Assembly (NCBI GenBank): GCA_018269005.1
Contig: JAFDVK010000032.1
Location: 248,001 to 312,000 of the forward strand
Source: Acidobacteriota bacterium
GTDB taxonomy: Bacteria > Acidobacteriota > Blastocatellia > Pyrinomonadales > Pyrinomonadaceae
Direction of reading: 5' to 3'
Length of the DNA: 64,000 nucleotides
Part shown: positions 1 through 9,001 of the stretch, piece by piece
How positions within the stretch are numbered: position 1 is the first letter of the stretch
Layout of the letters: every line of letters starts with the position of its first letter
Position numbers and translations under genes: made by a program
The notes under the pieces: generated by a model
Database searches by the model: none
What the model saw: only the letters and a program-made list of their open reading frames with translations
What the model was told of the DNA's origin: nothing

Positions 1-37
1 TGTCAACCGCATCCCGTCTCAAGGGCCGTTGCCGCGA

Positions 38-418
38 TCACCAATTCCTATTTCGTCGATGATGCCGATATCTTTGGTGATAATGCCGCGGAATCTTGCG
101 GTAGTGCCTTTTCTTCGGATTTAGGACATAGGTGTAGAGAGCACCGCTCCCGGCACCGATCCCCGAGCCGATGAGCATTCCCTTCCGTCCCCCGATGATG
201 CCTCCGAGGAGGGCACCTCCACCGGTCGCCGCCGCCAAATTGATCACATTCCGATGGCGTCGGTAAAAGCTTGGTTTACGCGTCGGAACCCAGAAGGTGC
301 GTCCTTGCCTGCGAACTCGTTTGTAGTACCCTTGTGCTGAAGCCTCCTGCGGTGTCGCCAGAACGAACCCTACCGCCAAGAACGCGAACAGCATTGTAAG
401 AATTGTGAATTTCTTCAT
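38..418 (-). CDS. Small secreted basic protein with glycine-zipper segment
   Basis: No function recognised. The protein (126 aa from this start) opens with a signal peptide (MKKF, a hydrophobic run to about residue 20, then a likely Ala-Gln-Ala type cleavage site). A Gly/Ala-rich segment follows at about residues 62-100 (GGALLGGIIGGRKG), resembling the glycine-zipper segments of outer-membrane-associated small proteins. The C-terminus is very rich in His, Arg and Tyr. An upstream in-frame ATG exists at 430, but a GGAGG motif lies 5-6 bases ahead of the ATG at 418, which fixes the start. It is transcribed away from the ureohydrolase gene to its right. An envelope role is inferred only from composition. 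Confidence 0.7.
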   Translation of the reverse strand: MKKFTILTMLFAFLAVGFVLATPQEASAQGYYKRVRRQGRTFWVPTRKPSFYRRHRNVINLAAATGGGALLGGIIGGRKGMLIGSGIGAGSGALYTYVLNPKKRHYRKIPRHYHQRYRHHRRNRNW

Positions 419-573
419 ATATGCCTCCATTGGTCTAGTTTTTAACGGGAAGAGTTACGAACCTTTGAGGGGAAAAGCGGCCCGCAAGATCAGCTGAGAT
501 ATCAGTGATAACTATACACCCTTTCCCAACCGGCGGCCAATAGGCAAATGCGTATTATCACGAAAAATAGTGC

Positions 574-579
574 TATAAT
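574..579 (+). promoter_or_regulatory. -10 box (TATAAT) of a probable leaderless promoter
   Basis: A perfect TATAAT ends only eight bases before the ATG at 588. A transcript starting the usual 6-8 bases downstream would begin at or next to the start codon, and no Shine-Dalgarno motif precedes that ATG. No good -35 hexamer is visible. Confidence 0.5.
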
Positions 580-587
580 CACCGCAA

Positions 588-1541
588 ATGAGCATTCACT
601 TTGACCTGACCCTGCGTCCTGATGAATCGGTTTTCTTTTCACGAAATGACGTGAACGACCCGCGCCTCGGCGAGATCGTGCGGCACACGCCGGATCATTA
701 CGATAGGGCAGACATTGTGATACTTGGCTGTCCGCAAGATGAGGGCGTACGGCGAAACGGCGGGCGTATCGGAGCCGCGGACGCACCACTCGCGATCCGG
801 AAGCAGTTCTATAAGCTAACGACGATGAACATCCGGAAGCGGATATTCGATCTTGGCGATGTAAAACTGGCCAACACTCTTGAAGCCACCCACGGCACGA
901 TGACGGAGATCGTTAAGGCTGTTCTGCGTGATGGCAAGCGTTTGATCGTTCTTGGGGGCGGAAACGATATTTCCTATGCCGACGGGAAAGCAATGTCGGA
1001 GGTTTTCGGACGTGATTGGTGGATCGGTGTGAATATCGACGCCCATCTTGACGTCCGCCTGTCGGAAGAGCGAAATAGCGGGACTCCCTATCGTCAGCTT
1101 CTCGATGAAGAACTTCTCCTTCCGAAGCATTTCTATGAGGTCGGATATCAGTCTCATTTTACTTCACCGATCTATTACGACTATATTCGGAAACTCGGTG
1201 TCAATCGGATCAGCCTCGAGCTCGTAAGGTCGCGTGCGCAGGCAGATATCGAGCTGAGGGAGAATATTAGGAATACGTTCATTGGCCACAGCTCCTCGCT
1301 AAATACATTTTTCGGCTTCGATATGGATGTTGTGCGGTCCGCGGATGCCCCCGGAACTTCTGCACCGTCGCCGCTTGGACTTCGTGCCGGCGAGTTTATC
1401 CAGCTTGTGAAATATGCTGCAAGCCTTGCTAACACCAAATTGATCGAATTCAGCGAAGTGAACCCAAAGTTTGACCAAGACGATCGCACGGCAAAGCTTG
1501 TTGCGATCGGCATGCATCGATTTTGCACCGGCATAGCCTGA
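588..1541 (+). CDS. Ureohydrolase (arginase/formimidoylglutamase family)
   Basis: Manganese hydrolase of the arginase-agmatinase-formimidoylglutamase fold, 317 aa, a normal length. Motifs seen: GGGNDISY at about residues 122-129, DAHLDVR at about 149-155 (Asp, His and Asp metal ligands), and FDMDVVRSADAPG at about 243-255 (the SxDxDxxD-like metal motif). The first metal-ligand position, His in classical GGxH(S/E) motifs, is Asn here, so one metal site may be weakened or lost. The substrate cannot be settled: formimidoylglutamate is a guess from overall likeness, and no hut genes lie nearby. The gene is monocistronic and probably leaderless. Confidence 0.8.
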   Translation: MSIHFDLTLRPDESVFFSRNDVNDPRLGEIVRHTPDHYDRADIVILGCPQDEGVRRNGGRIGAADAPLAIRKQFYKLTTMNIRKRIFDLGDVKLANTLEATHGTMTEIVKAVLRDGKRLIVLGGGNDISYADGKAMSEVFGRDWWIGVNIDAHLDVRLSEERNSGTPYRQLLDEELLLPKHFYEVGYQSHFTSPIYYDYIRKLGVNRISLELVRSRAQADIELRENIRNTFIGHSSSLNTFFGFDMDVVRSADAPGTSAPSPLGLRAGEFIQLVKYAASLANTKLIEFSEVNPKFDQDDRTAKLVAIGMHRFCTGIA

Positions 1542-1586
1542 ACAAATTTGCTTGATATCCCCCCTCTTTGGTGAGAATATTTAGAA

Positions 1587-1645
1587 CACAGGAAATGGTG
1601 TCTTCCTGGACCAACCGCTATTTCAAATAGCTGATGACGCCTGCT
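1587..1645 (+). promoter_or_regulatory. Fluoride riboswitch (crcB motif)
   Basis: The 5' leader of crcB folds as the fluoride aptamer. CAGGAA (1589-1594) pairs with TTCCTG (1603-1608). The intervening GGTGTC (1597-1602) pairs with GACGCC (1636-1641) as the pseudoknot-type long-range interaction. GCTAT/ATAGC (1617-1621 with 1627-1631) forms the second hairpin. The conserved stretch CTGATGACGCCTGC matches the known crcB motif. The crcB ribosome site (AGAGGAGA) follows directly, so control of translation initiation by fluoride is likely. Confidence 0.9.
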
Positions 1646-1659
1646 TTTAGAGGAGAACT

Positions 1660-2031
1660 ATGAGCAGAAGCGTCATTTTTGTTGCGATCGGCGGAATGTT
1701 GGGAGCGGTCGCCCGTTTCGCTGCGGTTGAACTAATTGCCGTCTTGTTTCCCGTTACTTTTCCCACCGGGACCTTTGTGGTGAATATCCTGGGATCTCTG
1801 GTAATGGGTGCGGCCGTCGGGGTCTCTGAACGATATATAATCCCGGCAGATTGGCGTGTCTTCTTGACCGCTGGTTTTTGCGGCGGGTTCACGACAATGT
1901 CGTCGTTCGCCTTTGAGAATGTAACGCTCCTCATAGACCGCTACTACGGTACTTTCGCGATATACAGCACCGCTACATTTCTTGCGTGTCTTGGGGCGGC
2001 ATTCTTGGGTTTTGTCATGACACGGCCGTAA
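1660..2031 (+). CDS. crcB: Fluoride channel CrcB/Fluc
   Basis: Exports toxic fluoride as a dual-topology membrane dimer in the inner membrane. The 123-aa protein has four hydrophobic helices and the family motifs GGMLGAVARF (residues 10-19), TGTFVVNILGS (about 36-46, with the conserved Asn) and GFCGGFTTMSSFAFEN (about 71-86, carrying the pore TTxSSF element). The start has a good AGAGGAGA site seven bases upstream. The fluoride riboswitch immediately in front confirms the assignment. Single gene; tRNA-Val follows about 110 bases later. Confidence 0.96.
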   Translation: MSRSVIFVAIGGMLGAVARFAAVELIAVLFPVTFPTGTFVVNILGSLVMGAAVGVSERYIIPADWRVFLTAGFCGGFTTMSSFAFENVTLLIDRYYGTFAIYSTATFLACLGAAFLGFVMTRP

Positions 2032-2139
2032 CCGCGAACTGCCTTCGAAGAATAGGCGGCTTGCCTTGACACCTAACGCATCATTTTGGCATTCTTTAGG
2101 TTCGCTTTCTGCTTTGTTTTCAATAGGTAGAAGCGATAT

Positions 2140-2214
<75 letters not shown>

Positions 2215-2225
2215 TTTTATTGTTT

Positions 2226-2340
2226 TCTAATAAGATGCTTTCGAAGAACTTTGCTTTTTGGATAACTACTACGACCCGCCGCTAGGCGGGAGAATTCGGG
2301 TGTGTTTTTACACGCCCACGGCAAAGTCGCTCTTATTGGA
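2226..2340 (+). ncRNA. Candidate structured RNA upstream of thrS
   Basis: This 115-base stretch between tRNA-Val and thrS folds into nested helices found by eye. P1 is TCTAATAAGA (2226-2235) with TCTTATTGGA (2331-2340), ten pairs with one G-U. P2 is ACTTTGC (2248-2254) with GCAAAGT (2321-2327). Inside are two hairpins: CCCGCC-GCTA-GGCGGG (2275-2290) and GGGTGTG-TTTTTA-CACGCCC (2298-2317). The layout is that of a multi-branched aptamer or leader RNA. No known family was recognised; T-box core motifs are absent. It may be the 5' leader of thrS or a processed product of the tRNA transcript. Confidence 0.45.
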
Positions 2341-2478
2341 TCTGATCATTTTAGTAGTAGGAAATTGTTGATCGGCAGTTGACGGATTGTTGATCGGTTC
2401 ACCAATGAGGGGTTAGAGGCTTCGCCTTGTTCCTTTGCCAACCGATTTTCAATGCACGATTTCACGATCGACAATAAT

Positions 2479-4434
2479 ATGAGCGAGTTAAATCTTAAAT
2501 TTGGGGACAGCGTACGGAGTATTCCTGCGCCGGCGACGGTCATTGATGCGATCAAGGCCTTTGATCGCGATGCCCTAAAAACAGCGCTTGCCGCAAAGGT
2601 GAATGGCGAAGAGGTCGATCTGAACCGCGAACTCGCTGCGACCGATGAACTCATAGCTATCGAGCCGATCACTGTGAATTCACGCGATGGCCTCGAGGTC
2701 ATACGCCACTCGACCGCTCATCTTCTCGCTGCGGCGCTTCTCGAATTGTTTCCGGGAACGAAGCTCGGTGTTGGCCCCGCGCTTCTCGACGATCCGCGTT
2801 ACGGCTTTTACTATGATGTCATCGCTCCGCGAAACTTGACGACCGAGGACCTTCCGGTGATCGAGAAAAAGATGCGCGAGATGGCGAAACGCGATCTCAA
2901 ATACCGACGCGAGGTCGTCGAAAAGGCCGAGATCCTGAAGATCTTCGAGGAACGCGGCGAGCCGCTCAAATGCGAGCTAATCATAGAAAAGGCTGACGAT
3001 ACCGCAACGATATATTACATAGACGGCTCGCCATTCATTGACTTCTGCCTGGGGCCGCATGTTCAGCACACTGGTAAGTTAAAGGCCTTCAAGCTTTTGA
3101 CAATCGCCGGAGCATATTGGCGAGGAGATTCCGAACGCGCGCAAATGCAGCGCATCTACGGGATCGCCTTCCCTACGCAGGCCGAACTCGACGCATGGGT
3201 TAAACAGCGTGAAGAGGCCGAGAAACGCGACCACCGCAAGCTCGGCCGCGAACTCGATCTTTTCTCGATCGACGACGATTACGGCCAGGGTTTGATCCTG
3301 TGGCATCCGAAGGGCGGAATTGTCCGCAACGAGATGGAAAAGCTCCTGAAAGAAGAGCTTGAGCGGCGCGGATACAGTTTTGTTTATACGCCGCACATCG
3401 CAAAGCGGGACCTCTGGGTCAAGAGCGGCCACGAGGGCAACTACTCCGATTCGATGTACGCACCGACGAGCATCGAAGATGAGGAATATCGGCTCAAACC
3501 GATGAACTGCCCGTTCCACATCGGGATCTACAAGTCGAGCCAGCGTTCTTACCGGGATCTGCCGCAGCGATACTCGGAGATGGGCACCGTCTATCGAGCC
3601 GAACTTTCGGGAACCCTGCACGGACTGATGCGCGTTCGCGGTTTTACTGTCGATGACGCTCATCTATTTGTCCGCCCAGATCAAGTTCAGGTCGAGGTTG
3701 CCGACTGTCTTGATTTCGCCATCAAAGTATTCGAGACCTACGGCTTTGACAAAGTAAAGTTCGAACTCTCGGTCCGTGGTGCTGCTGAGAATAAGGGCTA
3801 CCTTGGATCAGATGAAGATTGGCTGTCCGCGGAGGCTCAACTTGCTGCCGCACTTGATGAACGCGGGATTTCTTATGACCGTATCGAGGGCGAGGCCGCA
3901 TTCTACGGCCCGAAGATCGACATCAAGATCGAGGACGCGATCGGCCGCATTTGGCAGTTGGGTACGATCCAGCTCGATTGGAATCTCCCCGAGCGCTTCG
4001 AACTTGAATACACCGGTGACGACAATCAGAAGCATCGGCCGATAATGATCCATCGGGCCCTCTTCGGCTCGATCGAAAGGTTCTTCGGTGTCCTGATCGA
4101 GCACTACGCAGGTGCGTTTCCGCTCTGGCTCGCTCCAGTTCAGGTTGCAGTATTGCCGATCACGGATCGAATAAACGAATATGCCGGCGAGGTCGCCGAC
4201 AAACTGCGAAACAGAGGCTTTCGTGTAGAATTGAATTCCCGCAGCGACAAGATCGGGGCAAAGATCCGCGATGCTCAGCTGCAAAAGATTCCATACATGC
4301 TTGTCCTTGGGGATAAGGAATTTGAGGACGGAAAGGTCGCGGTGCGCGACCGTAAAGAGGGCGACCTCGGCGCCGTAACGCTCAACGAGTTCATAACGAA
4401 GATCGAAGAAGAGCGTGCGAGCCGCAGTCGCTAG
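2479..4434 (+). CDS. thrS: Threonyl-tRNA synthetase
   Basis: Class II aminoacyl-tRNA synthetase that charges tRNA-Thr in the cytoplasm. Domains in order: an N-terminal TGS domain (first about 65 residues), the editing domain with HSTAHLL, the catalytic core with motif 2 ([20 protein letters not shown]) and motif 3 ([14 protein letters not shown]), and the C-terminal anticodon-binding domain (from LPITDR). Length about 650 aa is normal. An alternative ATG at 2452 adds nine residues; 2479 (MSELNLKF) fits the family start better, but neither has a strong ribosome site. The gene heads the thrS-infC-rpmI-rplT cluster, a classical bacterial arrangement. Confidence 0.96.
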   Translation: MSELNLKFGDSVRSIPAPATVIDAIKAFDRDALKTALAAKVNGEEVDLNRELAATDELIAIEPITVNSRDGLEVIRHSTAHLLAAALLELFPGTKLGVGPALLDDPRYGFYYDVIAPRNLTTEDLPVIEKKMREMAKRDLKYRREVVEKAEILKIFEERGEPLKCELIIEKADDTATIYYIDGSPFIDFCLGPHVQHTGKLKAFKLLTIAGAYWRGDSERAQMQRIYGIAFPTQAELDAWVKQREEAEKRDHRKLGRELDLFSIDDDYGQGLILWHPKGGIVRNEMEKLLKEELERRGYSFVYTPHIAKRDLWVKSGHEGNYSDSMYAPTSIEDEEYRLKPMNCPFHIGIYKSSQRSYRDLPQRYSEMGTVYRAELSGTLHGLMRVRGFTVDDAHLFVRPDQVQVEVADCLDFAIKVFETYGFDKVKFELSVRGAAENKGYLGSDEDWLSAEAQLAAALDERGISYDRIEGEAAFYGPKIDIKIEDAIGRIWQLGTIQLDWNLPERFELEYTGDDNQKHRPIMIHRALFGSIERFFGVLIEHYAGAFPLWLAPVQVAVLPITDRINEYAGEVADKLRNRGFRVELNSRSDKIGAKIRDAQLQKIPYMLVLGDKEFEDGKVAVRDRKEGDLGAVTLNEFITKIEEERASRSR

Positions 4435-4455
4435 TATCTAGACAAAGGAGGCGTT

Positions 4456-5145
4456 ATCGCAAGAAGATTTGGTGGAAATAGGTTTAAGCCGCGGTTTCGT
4501 GAACCGCAGCACCGGACGAATGAACGAATACGCGTTCCGTCGGTTCGCGTGGTCCTTGAGGACGGTGGGACGTTAGGCGTTATGGATACGCGAGATGCGA
4601 TCCAGGAGGCACGCAATCGCGGCCTTGATCTCGTCGAGATCGCATCCAACGCGAAACCGCCGGTCTGCAAGATCATCGACTATGGCAAATTCCTTTATGA
4701 GCAAAAGAAGAAAGCTCATGAGGCGAAAAAGAAGCAGGTCACTGTCCAGGTCAAGGAGATAAAATTCCGGCCCGGAACCGATGATCACGATTACGAGTAT
4801 CGCCGCGACAACGCCAAACGTTGGCTCTCTGAGGGCGACAAAGTTCGTGCGGCGATCGCGTTTCGCGGACGTGAGATGACGCACCGCGAACTTGGTGCGA
4901 AGATCCTTGCCCGCCTCACGAGCGAGCTGGCAGAGTTCGGTGACATTGAGGTGGCCCCAAAGATGGAAGGCTACCAGATGTTTACCATCCTCTCGCCAAA
5001 GAAGAGCAAGGCCGTTATCAGCAAGCACACTTCTGTGGCACCGGACAAGGCCGAAGAAGATGAAAGGCTGAAGAAGACGGCAAAACCGGCCGCAGCAAAG
5101 ACCGAAAAGCCGAAGACGGAAGACGGCGAGGACGAGATCTTTTAG
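4456..5145 (+). CDS. infC: Translation initiation factor IF-3 with probable AUC start
   Basis: IF-3 binds the 30S subunit and checks the start codon-initiator tRNA pairing. The first standard start codon in frame, GTG at 4549, would cut off the conserved N-terminal motif (TNERIRVPSVRVV). Reading upstream, the frame stays open and conserved-looking to ATC at 4456, four bases after a near-perfect AAAGGAGG (4444-4451); the product would begin MARRFGGNRFKPRFR. E. coli infC uses AUU and autoregulates through it, so a rare start here fits known biology. The C-terminus carries a Lys/Glu/Ala-rich tail of about 40 residues beyond the usual IF-3 end. Located 21 bases after thrS. Confidence 0.88.
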   Translation: MARRFGGNRFKPRFREPQHRTNERIRVPSVRVVLEDGGTLGVMDTRDAIQEARNRGLDLVEIASNAKPPVCKIIDYGKFLYEQKKKAHEAKKKQVTVQVKEIKFRPGTDDHDYEYRRDNAKRWLSEGDKVRAAIAFRGREMTHRELGAKILARLTSELAEFGDIEVAPKMEGYQMFTILSPKKSKAVISKHTSVAPDKAEEDERLKKTAKPAAAKTEKPKTEDGEDEIF

Positions 5146-5170
5146 ATTTTTTTGAAGGAGTTAGATATTT

Positions 5171-5374
5171 ATGCCGAAACTAAAGACACACAAAGGCGCA
5201 GCAAAGCGTTTTCGCTCGACAGCATCGGGCAAGTTCAAACGCGGCCACAGCCACGCGCGTCATATTTTGACCAAGAAGACGAATAAGAGGAAACGCAATC
5301 TCGACATCGATGTGCTCGTTTCCGAAGGCGACCAGAAGAGAGTGGAGAAGATGCTGCCCTACGGCCGCGACTAG
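5171..5374 (+). CDS. rpmI: 50S ribosomal protein L35
   Basis: Small basic protein of the large ribosomal subunit, 67 aa, with the typical start [14 protein letters not shown] and the conserved [14 protein letters not shown] segment. A GAAGGAG site precedes the ATG. It sits between infC and rplT in the usual order; in many bacteria this unit is autoregulated by L20, though no clear L20 operator was recognised here. Confidence 0.96.
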   Translation: MPKLKTHKGAAKRFRSTASGKFKRGHSHARHILTKKTNKRKRNLDIDVLVSEGDQKRVEKMLPYGRD

Positions 5375-5511
5375 AATTTACAGCGGGTAGCGGGGATGGC
5401 CGCTCGCGCTGAAGAGATTTTTTGAACATCGGAAGCCGGGAATAATAGGCGAACAGCGTTGAATCAAGGATTCCGCGGACCGCATCCTGAATTTCCGCAA
5501 TTGGAGGAATT

Positions 5512-5889
5512 ATGCCGAGAGCAAAACGTGGTAATAAGCGTACCGAAAAACGCAAAAAGATATTAGCTTTAGCCAAGGGCTATCGCGGTACAAAATCGAA
5601 ACTTTATCGTTCGGCCAAAGAATCGGTCGAGCGTGCACTGAACTTTGCCTATACGGGCAGGAAGCTCAAGAAGCGTGATTTCCGGAAACTGTGGATCGTC
5701 CGCATCAACGCGGCGTGCCGTCTGAATGACATCAAATATTCGCAGTTCATTCACGGCCTGAATCTCGCTGAGATCGAGCTCGACCGAAAAGTTCTCGCCG
5801 ACATGGCAGTCAAACAGCCCGAAGCCTTTTCCGCGGTCGTCGGCCAGGCAAAAGACGCATTGGGCAAGCAGCAGAAAGCCGCTGCTTGA
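5512..5889 (+). CDS. rplT: 50S ribosomal protein L20
   Basis: Early 23S rRNA-binding assembly protein, 125 aa. The start [18 protein letters not shown] and the core [17 protein letters not shown] are typical, followed by a somewhat longer Ala/Gln/Lys tail. A TGGAGGA site lies before the ATG. A 137-base gap separates it from rpmI, longer than usual, and may contain a leader structure; GGAT/ATCC pairing around 5477-5496 is the only weak hairpin seen. Confidence 0.96.
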   Translation: MPRAKRGNKRTEKRKKILALAKGYRGTKSKLYRSAKESVERALNFAYTGRKLKKRDFRKLWIVRINAACRLNDIKYSQFIHGLNLAEIELDRKVLADMAVKQPEAFSAVVGQAKDALGKQQKAAA

Positions 5890-5897
5890 TAAACTAG

Positions 5898-6314
5898 ATG
5901 TGCCGAATGCGGCGATTACTCAAACCAATCGTGACGGCTTCAGTCATACTTCTGTTGACTGAAGCCGCTTTCTCGTGTGACCCGTCATTCGATCCGAATA
6001 CTGATAAATTCACGCTTCCCATAATCCTCAAATTAGTCGTGCCGATTTTCGCTCTCGGCTCACTTGGACTTCTTGTGCTGAACCTGGCCGTGTTCTTTTT
6101 CAGGAGACGAAAATTTCTGCGAGGTGTACTGATAACGATTCTTGCTGTTGCCTTACAGTGTGTATTTTGGATCGCCCTCTTGAGTTTTGACGAATGTCTC
6201 GAGGTCTTTCCTTATCTAACGATTTTTGAGGCCATCGTCCTAGCACTCCTCACTATAAAACATATCTTTTTGTCATCTGGGAGCCCATCGAGCGGTGCTC
6301 AGTCACGGTTTTGA
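5898..6314 (+). CDS. Small membrane protein, function unknown
   Basis: Not recognised. 138 aa with an N-terminal hydrophobic segment ending SCDPS (possible signal or lipobox-like cysteine) and three further membrane helices at about residues 40-70, 75-95 and 105-125. An Arg-rich loop ([10 protein letters not shown]) lies between helices and two acidic-cysteine patches (SFDECLE) near the third. Its end overlaps the end of kbl on the opposite strand by 12 bases. It follows rplT by eight bases and could be cotranscribed with the ribosomal cluster. Confidence 0.6.
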   Translation: MCRMRRLLKPIVTASVILLLTEAAFSCDPSFDPNTDKFTLPIILKLVVPIFALGSLGLLVLNLAVFFFRRRKFLRGVLITILAVALQCVFWIALLSFDECLEVFPYLTIFEAIVLALLTIKHIFLSSGSPSSGAQSRF

Positions 6315-7490
6315 GACTAAGCCCCGCATTGATTCTTCAAAAGCTTTGACCGCAAAATCTAGATCTTCTTTTGAATGAGCTGCACTTACCTGCGTCCTGA
6401 TCCTTGCTTTTCCTTTCGGAACGACCGGAAACGAGAATGGGATGACGTAAACGCCTTTTTCGAGCATCTTTTCGGCCATCTTTACTGCGGGTTCTGCGTC
6501 GCCAAACATAATGGGGACTATCGGGTGCTCGCCGGGAAGAACGTCAAGCCCGATCGACGCGATCTTCTCGCGGAAATAACGCGTGTTTTCCATCAGCTTG
6601 TCGCGAAGCTCTGTAGAAGCGGTTAACATATCCAACGCGGCGATTGACGCGGCGACGATCGGCGGTGCGACGGAGTTTGAGAAAAGGTACGGCCGCGAAC
6701 GCTGTCTGAGCAGTTCGATGATTTCCTTCTTGCCGCTTGTGTAGCCGCCGCTCGCTCCGCCGAGGGCTTTTCCGAGCGTTCCGGTTATTACATTGACGCG
6801 GTCAACGACGTTGTGATATTCGTGCACTCCGCGGCCCGTCTTTCCCATAAATCCGACGGCGTGCGAATCATCGACCATCACGAGTGCATCGTATTTTTCG
6901 GCGAGATCACAGATCTCATCGAGCTTTGCGATGTAGCCGTCCATCGAGAAAACACCGTCGGTCGCGATCATCCTGAACCGGGCCGGGTTCGCCTCAACGA
7001 GTTTTGCTTCGAGATCGGCCATGTCGCTGTTCTTGTATCGAAAACGGGCGGCCTTGCTCAGTCTAACGCCGTCGATGATGCTGGCGTGGTTGAGTTCGTC
7101 CGAGATGATCGCATCCTCATCCGTCAAAAGCGTCTCGAAAAGACCGCCGTTGGCGTCGAAACAACTCGTGTAAAGGATCGTGTCCTCGGTGCCCAAGAAT
7201 TCGCAGATCTTCCGCTCGAGTTCTTTGTGGATCGCCTGCGTACCGCAGATAAATCGCACGCTGGACAGGCCGTAGCCCCATTCGTCCAGCGACTTTTTCG
7301 CCGCATCGACTATCGCCGGATGATCGCTCAATCCGAGATAGTTGTTGGCGCACATATTCAGCACTTCCCTGCCGCCAACCTGAACCCTCGCATCCTGCGG
7401 CCCGTCGATCACTCGCTCCGATTTATAAAGCCCCGCCTCGCGAATCCCATCGATCGTGCTTTTTAGATGTTGTTTGAAATTTGAATACAT
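6303..7490 (-). CDS. kbl: Glycine C-acetyltransferase (2-amino-3-ketobutyrate CoA ligase)
   Basis: PLP enzyme that splits 2-amino-3-ketobutyrate with CoA into glycine and acetyl-CoA, the second step of threonine breakdown after Tdh. 395 aa, alpha-oxoamine synthase fold. Seen: [10 protein letters not shown] near residue 49, SCFDANGG, the [10 protein letters not shown] segment contacting PLP, and the PLP lysine in [13 protein letters not shown]. Its partner tdh lies 3.8 kb away in the same orientation, an unusual separation. A diverged copy of this gene's first 120 bases lies at 9002-9121. Confidence 0.95.
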   Translation of the reverse strand: MYSNFKQHLKSTIDGIREAGLYKSERVIDGPQDARVQVGGREVLNMCANNYLGLSDHPAIVDAAKKSLDEWGYGLSSVRFICGTQAIHKELERKICEFLGTEDTILYTSCFDANGGLFETLLTDEDAIISDELNHASIIDGVRLSKAARFRYKNSDMADLEAKLVEANPARFRMIATDGVFSMDGYIAKLDEICDLAEKYDALVMVDDSHAVGFMGKTGRGVHEYHNVVDRVNVITGTLGKALGGASGGYTSGKKEIIELLRQRSRPYLFSNSVAPPIVAASIAALDMLTASTELRDKLMENTRYFREKIASIGLDVLPGEHPIVPIMFGDAEPAVKMAEKMLEKGVYVIPFSFPVVPKGKARIRTQVSAAHSKEDLDFAVKAFEESMRGLVSKP

Positions 7491-7515
7491 TGGAATTACG
7501 TTCTCGTGAATGGTC

Positions 7516-8058
7516 CTAATTGTCTACCCGCGTCTTGGTTTTCTTAAGCCATTTTGGCTCGCCGCGTTGGACACCTCCCTTTGAGATGCCATCACTACAC
7601 GTTAGCTGAAAGCTCTGAGCGATGTCTCCCGTAACAACATCCATACTCACGGCAATAGTTCCGAATTTATATCGGTACGTTGCTTCTGCCTCTACCGGAA
7701 GAACCGTTTCGGGCTTGTCTTTCTCGTCTACAAGCTTCGCAACGAGAGATAAAAGGATACGGGTGGGCTTTCCTTTCTCGACATCCTTAAAGTTGCCATA
7801 CTCCACCTCAGCCTTTACTGTATATTTGCGGCCGTCGGTTTCGTAACTAAAGTTCTTCTCTGCGCCTTCGTCGAAGTCGTCCACAGGAAATTTGCCGATT
7901 TCATAAACCCCAGTTCCGTATCCCTGCGAGATACTCCTTGTGTGAGTCGTCACCCTACAGACGTCAAGATTCTTTTGTCCGAGTGCAGAGCTCGCGAATA
8001 CGGCGAACGTTATAGCGACGCCGATGTAACGTAAGTTTCTTAACTTCCTCAACTTCAT
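7516..8058 (-). CDS. Secreted protein, function unknown
   Basis: 180 aa with a clear signal peptide (basic start, hydrophobic run, cleavage after SSALG). The mature part has no motif I recognise; it is rich in alternating beta-type segments and has two cysteines (CRVTTH, LTCSDG) that may form a disulfide. The ATG overlaps the stop of the 41-residue gene at 8055-8180 (ATGA), so translation of the two is coupled. It forms the downstream end of the accessory unit inserted beside kbl. Confidence 0.6.
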   Translation of the reverse strand: MKLRKLRNLRYIGVAITFAVFASSALGQKNLDVCRVTTHTRSISQGYGTGVYEIGKFPVDDFDEGAEKNFSYETDGRKYTVKAEVEYGNFKDVEKGKPTRILLSLVAKLVDEKDKPETVLPVEAEATYRYKFGTIAVSMDVVTGDIAQSFQLTCSDGISKGGVQRGEPKWLKKTKTRVDN

Positions 8059-8180
8059 GGCCTTGACGCCTCCTTTTTCTTCGGGGCTTTTTCGACACGG
8101 CTGGCAGAGGTCCAGGCGGCGAGCTTGCCGACCTCGGATTTATAGCGCTTCCGTACGATGTCGTAAATGCAAAATCTCAT
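8055..8180 (-). CDS. 41-residue conserved small protein, copy 1
   Basis: Unrecognised short protein with basic N-terminal half and core VGKLAAWTSAS. A second copy of exactly the same length lies at 9640-9765; the two proteins match at 26 of 41 positions by eye, and the differences keep the frame, which argues for a real gene under selection. It starts ten bases after the nucleotidyltransferase stop and its TGA overlaps the next ATG. In both copies the next gene encodes an unrelated secreted or membrane protein. No start-proximal Shine-Dalgarno is obvious, so reinitiation after the upstream gene is plausible. Confidence 0.5.
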   Translation of the reverse strand: MRFCIYDIVRKRYKSEVGKLAAWTSASRVEKAPKKKEASRP

Positions 8181-8190
8181 AAAAATGTTG

Positions 8191-8748
8191 TTATTCCGAA
8201 GCCTTCCTAAGATCGAACAATTTTGTCAAGATCTCAGGAACTCCCTTTGCCTCGACTAATGGTTCAAGTTGTGCGGGAATATAGTTCCAATCGAGATCCC
8301 TTTGGACACCGAGGATATTCTCAACGTCGGCCCAATCTTGCAGTCTATCTGCAAAGGATTTGAACACTATTAGATCCTCTGCGGAGCATGTTCGCAAAGA
8401 AATATCAGGTAGAGGTGTCCAGTTTGACGAACGCTCCACCGCCGATTCTTCAAACTCAAGAGCTCCGAGCGAGATGTCGATTCCCACATTTCCGTGGCTC
8501 ACAAGCAAGACGCGGTTTCGAAGAGCGAAATCGGCCGCATCATCAATGCGTGGTTCAAAATGATTTAAAATACTGTGAATATACTTTTCTTCATTCCCTA
8601 AACCCGTGAGCAGTGTAAGATCGACATCGTTTGTGAGCCTCGGAACCGCCCAACGCTGTAGGGCAACGCCGCCGATAAAGCAAAATTGCCACTCCTCGGA
8701 TTCAAGAACTGCTTGAACTTTTTGGGCGGTAAGGAAAATCGGCTTCAT
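8191..8748 (-). CDS. Nucleotidyltransferase-fold protein (putative toxin-like)
   Basis: 185 aa. The N-terminal half has the nucleotidyltransferase signature: GGVALQRW (about residues 27-34) followed by RLTNDVDLTLL (about 38-48), giving the GG...DxD catalytic pattern. A later conserved acidic residue lies in the VGIDISLG segment. Related proteins (AbiEii-like and uncharacterised NTases) act in toxin-antitoxin or phage-defence pairs. It overlaps the preceding 72-aa gene by ATGA (8745-8748), so the two are probably a functional pair. The target is unknown. Confidence 0.65.
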   Translation of the reverse strand: MKPIFLTAQKVQAVLESEEWQFCFIGGVALQRWAVPRLTNDVDLTLLTGLGNEEKYIHSILNHFEPRIDDAADFALRNRVLLVSHGNVGIDISLGALEFEESAVERSSNWTPLPDISLRTCSAEDLIVFKSFADRLQDWADVENILGVQRDLDWNYIPAQLEPLVEAKGVPEILTKLFDLRKASE

Positions 8749-8963
8749 TTTTCTAATAGCTTTCGAAAGATCTTCTGCATCTCTACCAAACCGGATGTCG
8801 GCTTTGGCGGATAGGCAGCTAGCGCCGCTTCGGAAGCATCGGTCAACGAGAGGAACATCTTGGAAGCGTCGGAGCGTCGAAACTCCTCGATCCTGAGTTC
8901 GGCAAGTACTTTACCTGTATCTTTCCAACGATTCGCCCAGGCTTCAATTATCGCCCTTTCCAT
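8745..8963 (-). CDS. Small partner protein of the nucleotidyltransferase
   Basis: 72 aa, mostly helical by composition, with a conserved-looking W..RW.DTGKVLAELR start and a C-terminal VEMQKIFRKL helix. No family name recognised. The four-base stop-start overlap with the NTase gene suggests coupled translation and a complex, most simply an antitoxin or specificity partner (inference). Upstream, about 40 AT-rich bases separate it from the kbl remnant and could hold the promoter. Confidence 0.55.
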   Translation of the reverse strand: MERAIIEAWANRWKDTGKVLAELRIEEFRRSDASKMFLSLTDASEAALAAYPPKPTSGLVEMQKIFRKLLEK

Positions 8964-9001
8964 GTCTCAATTATATCATCTAACAGTAACCAACCGAGTC
9001 T

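Noticed and set aside
2226..2340. T-box riboswitch for thrS
   Set aside because: No T-box core (AGGGUGGNACCGCG-type) and no specifier-loop architecture were found; T-boxes for thrS are mainly a Firmicutes feature.
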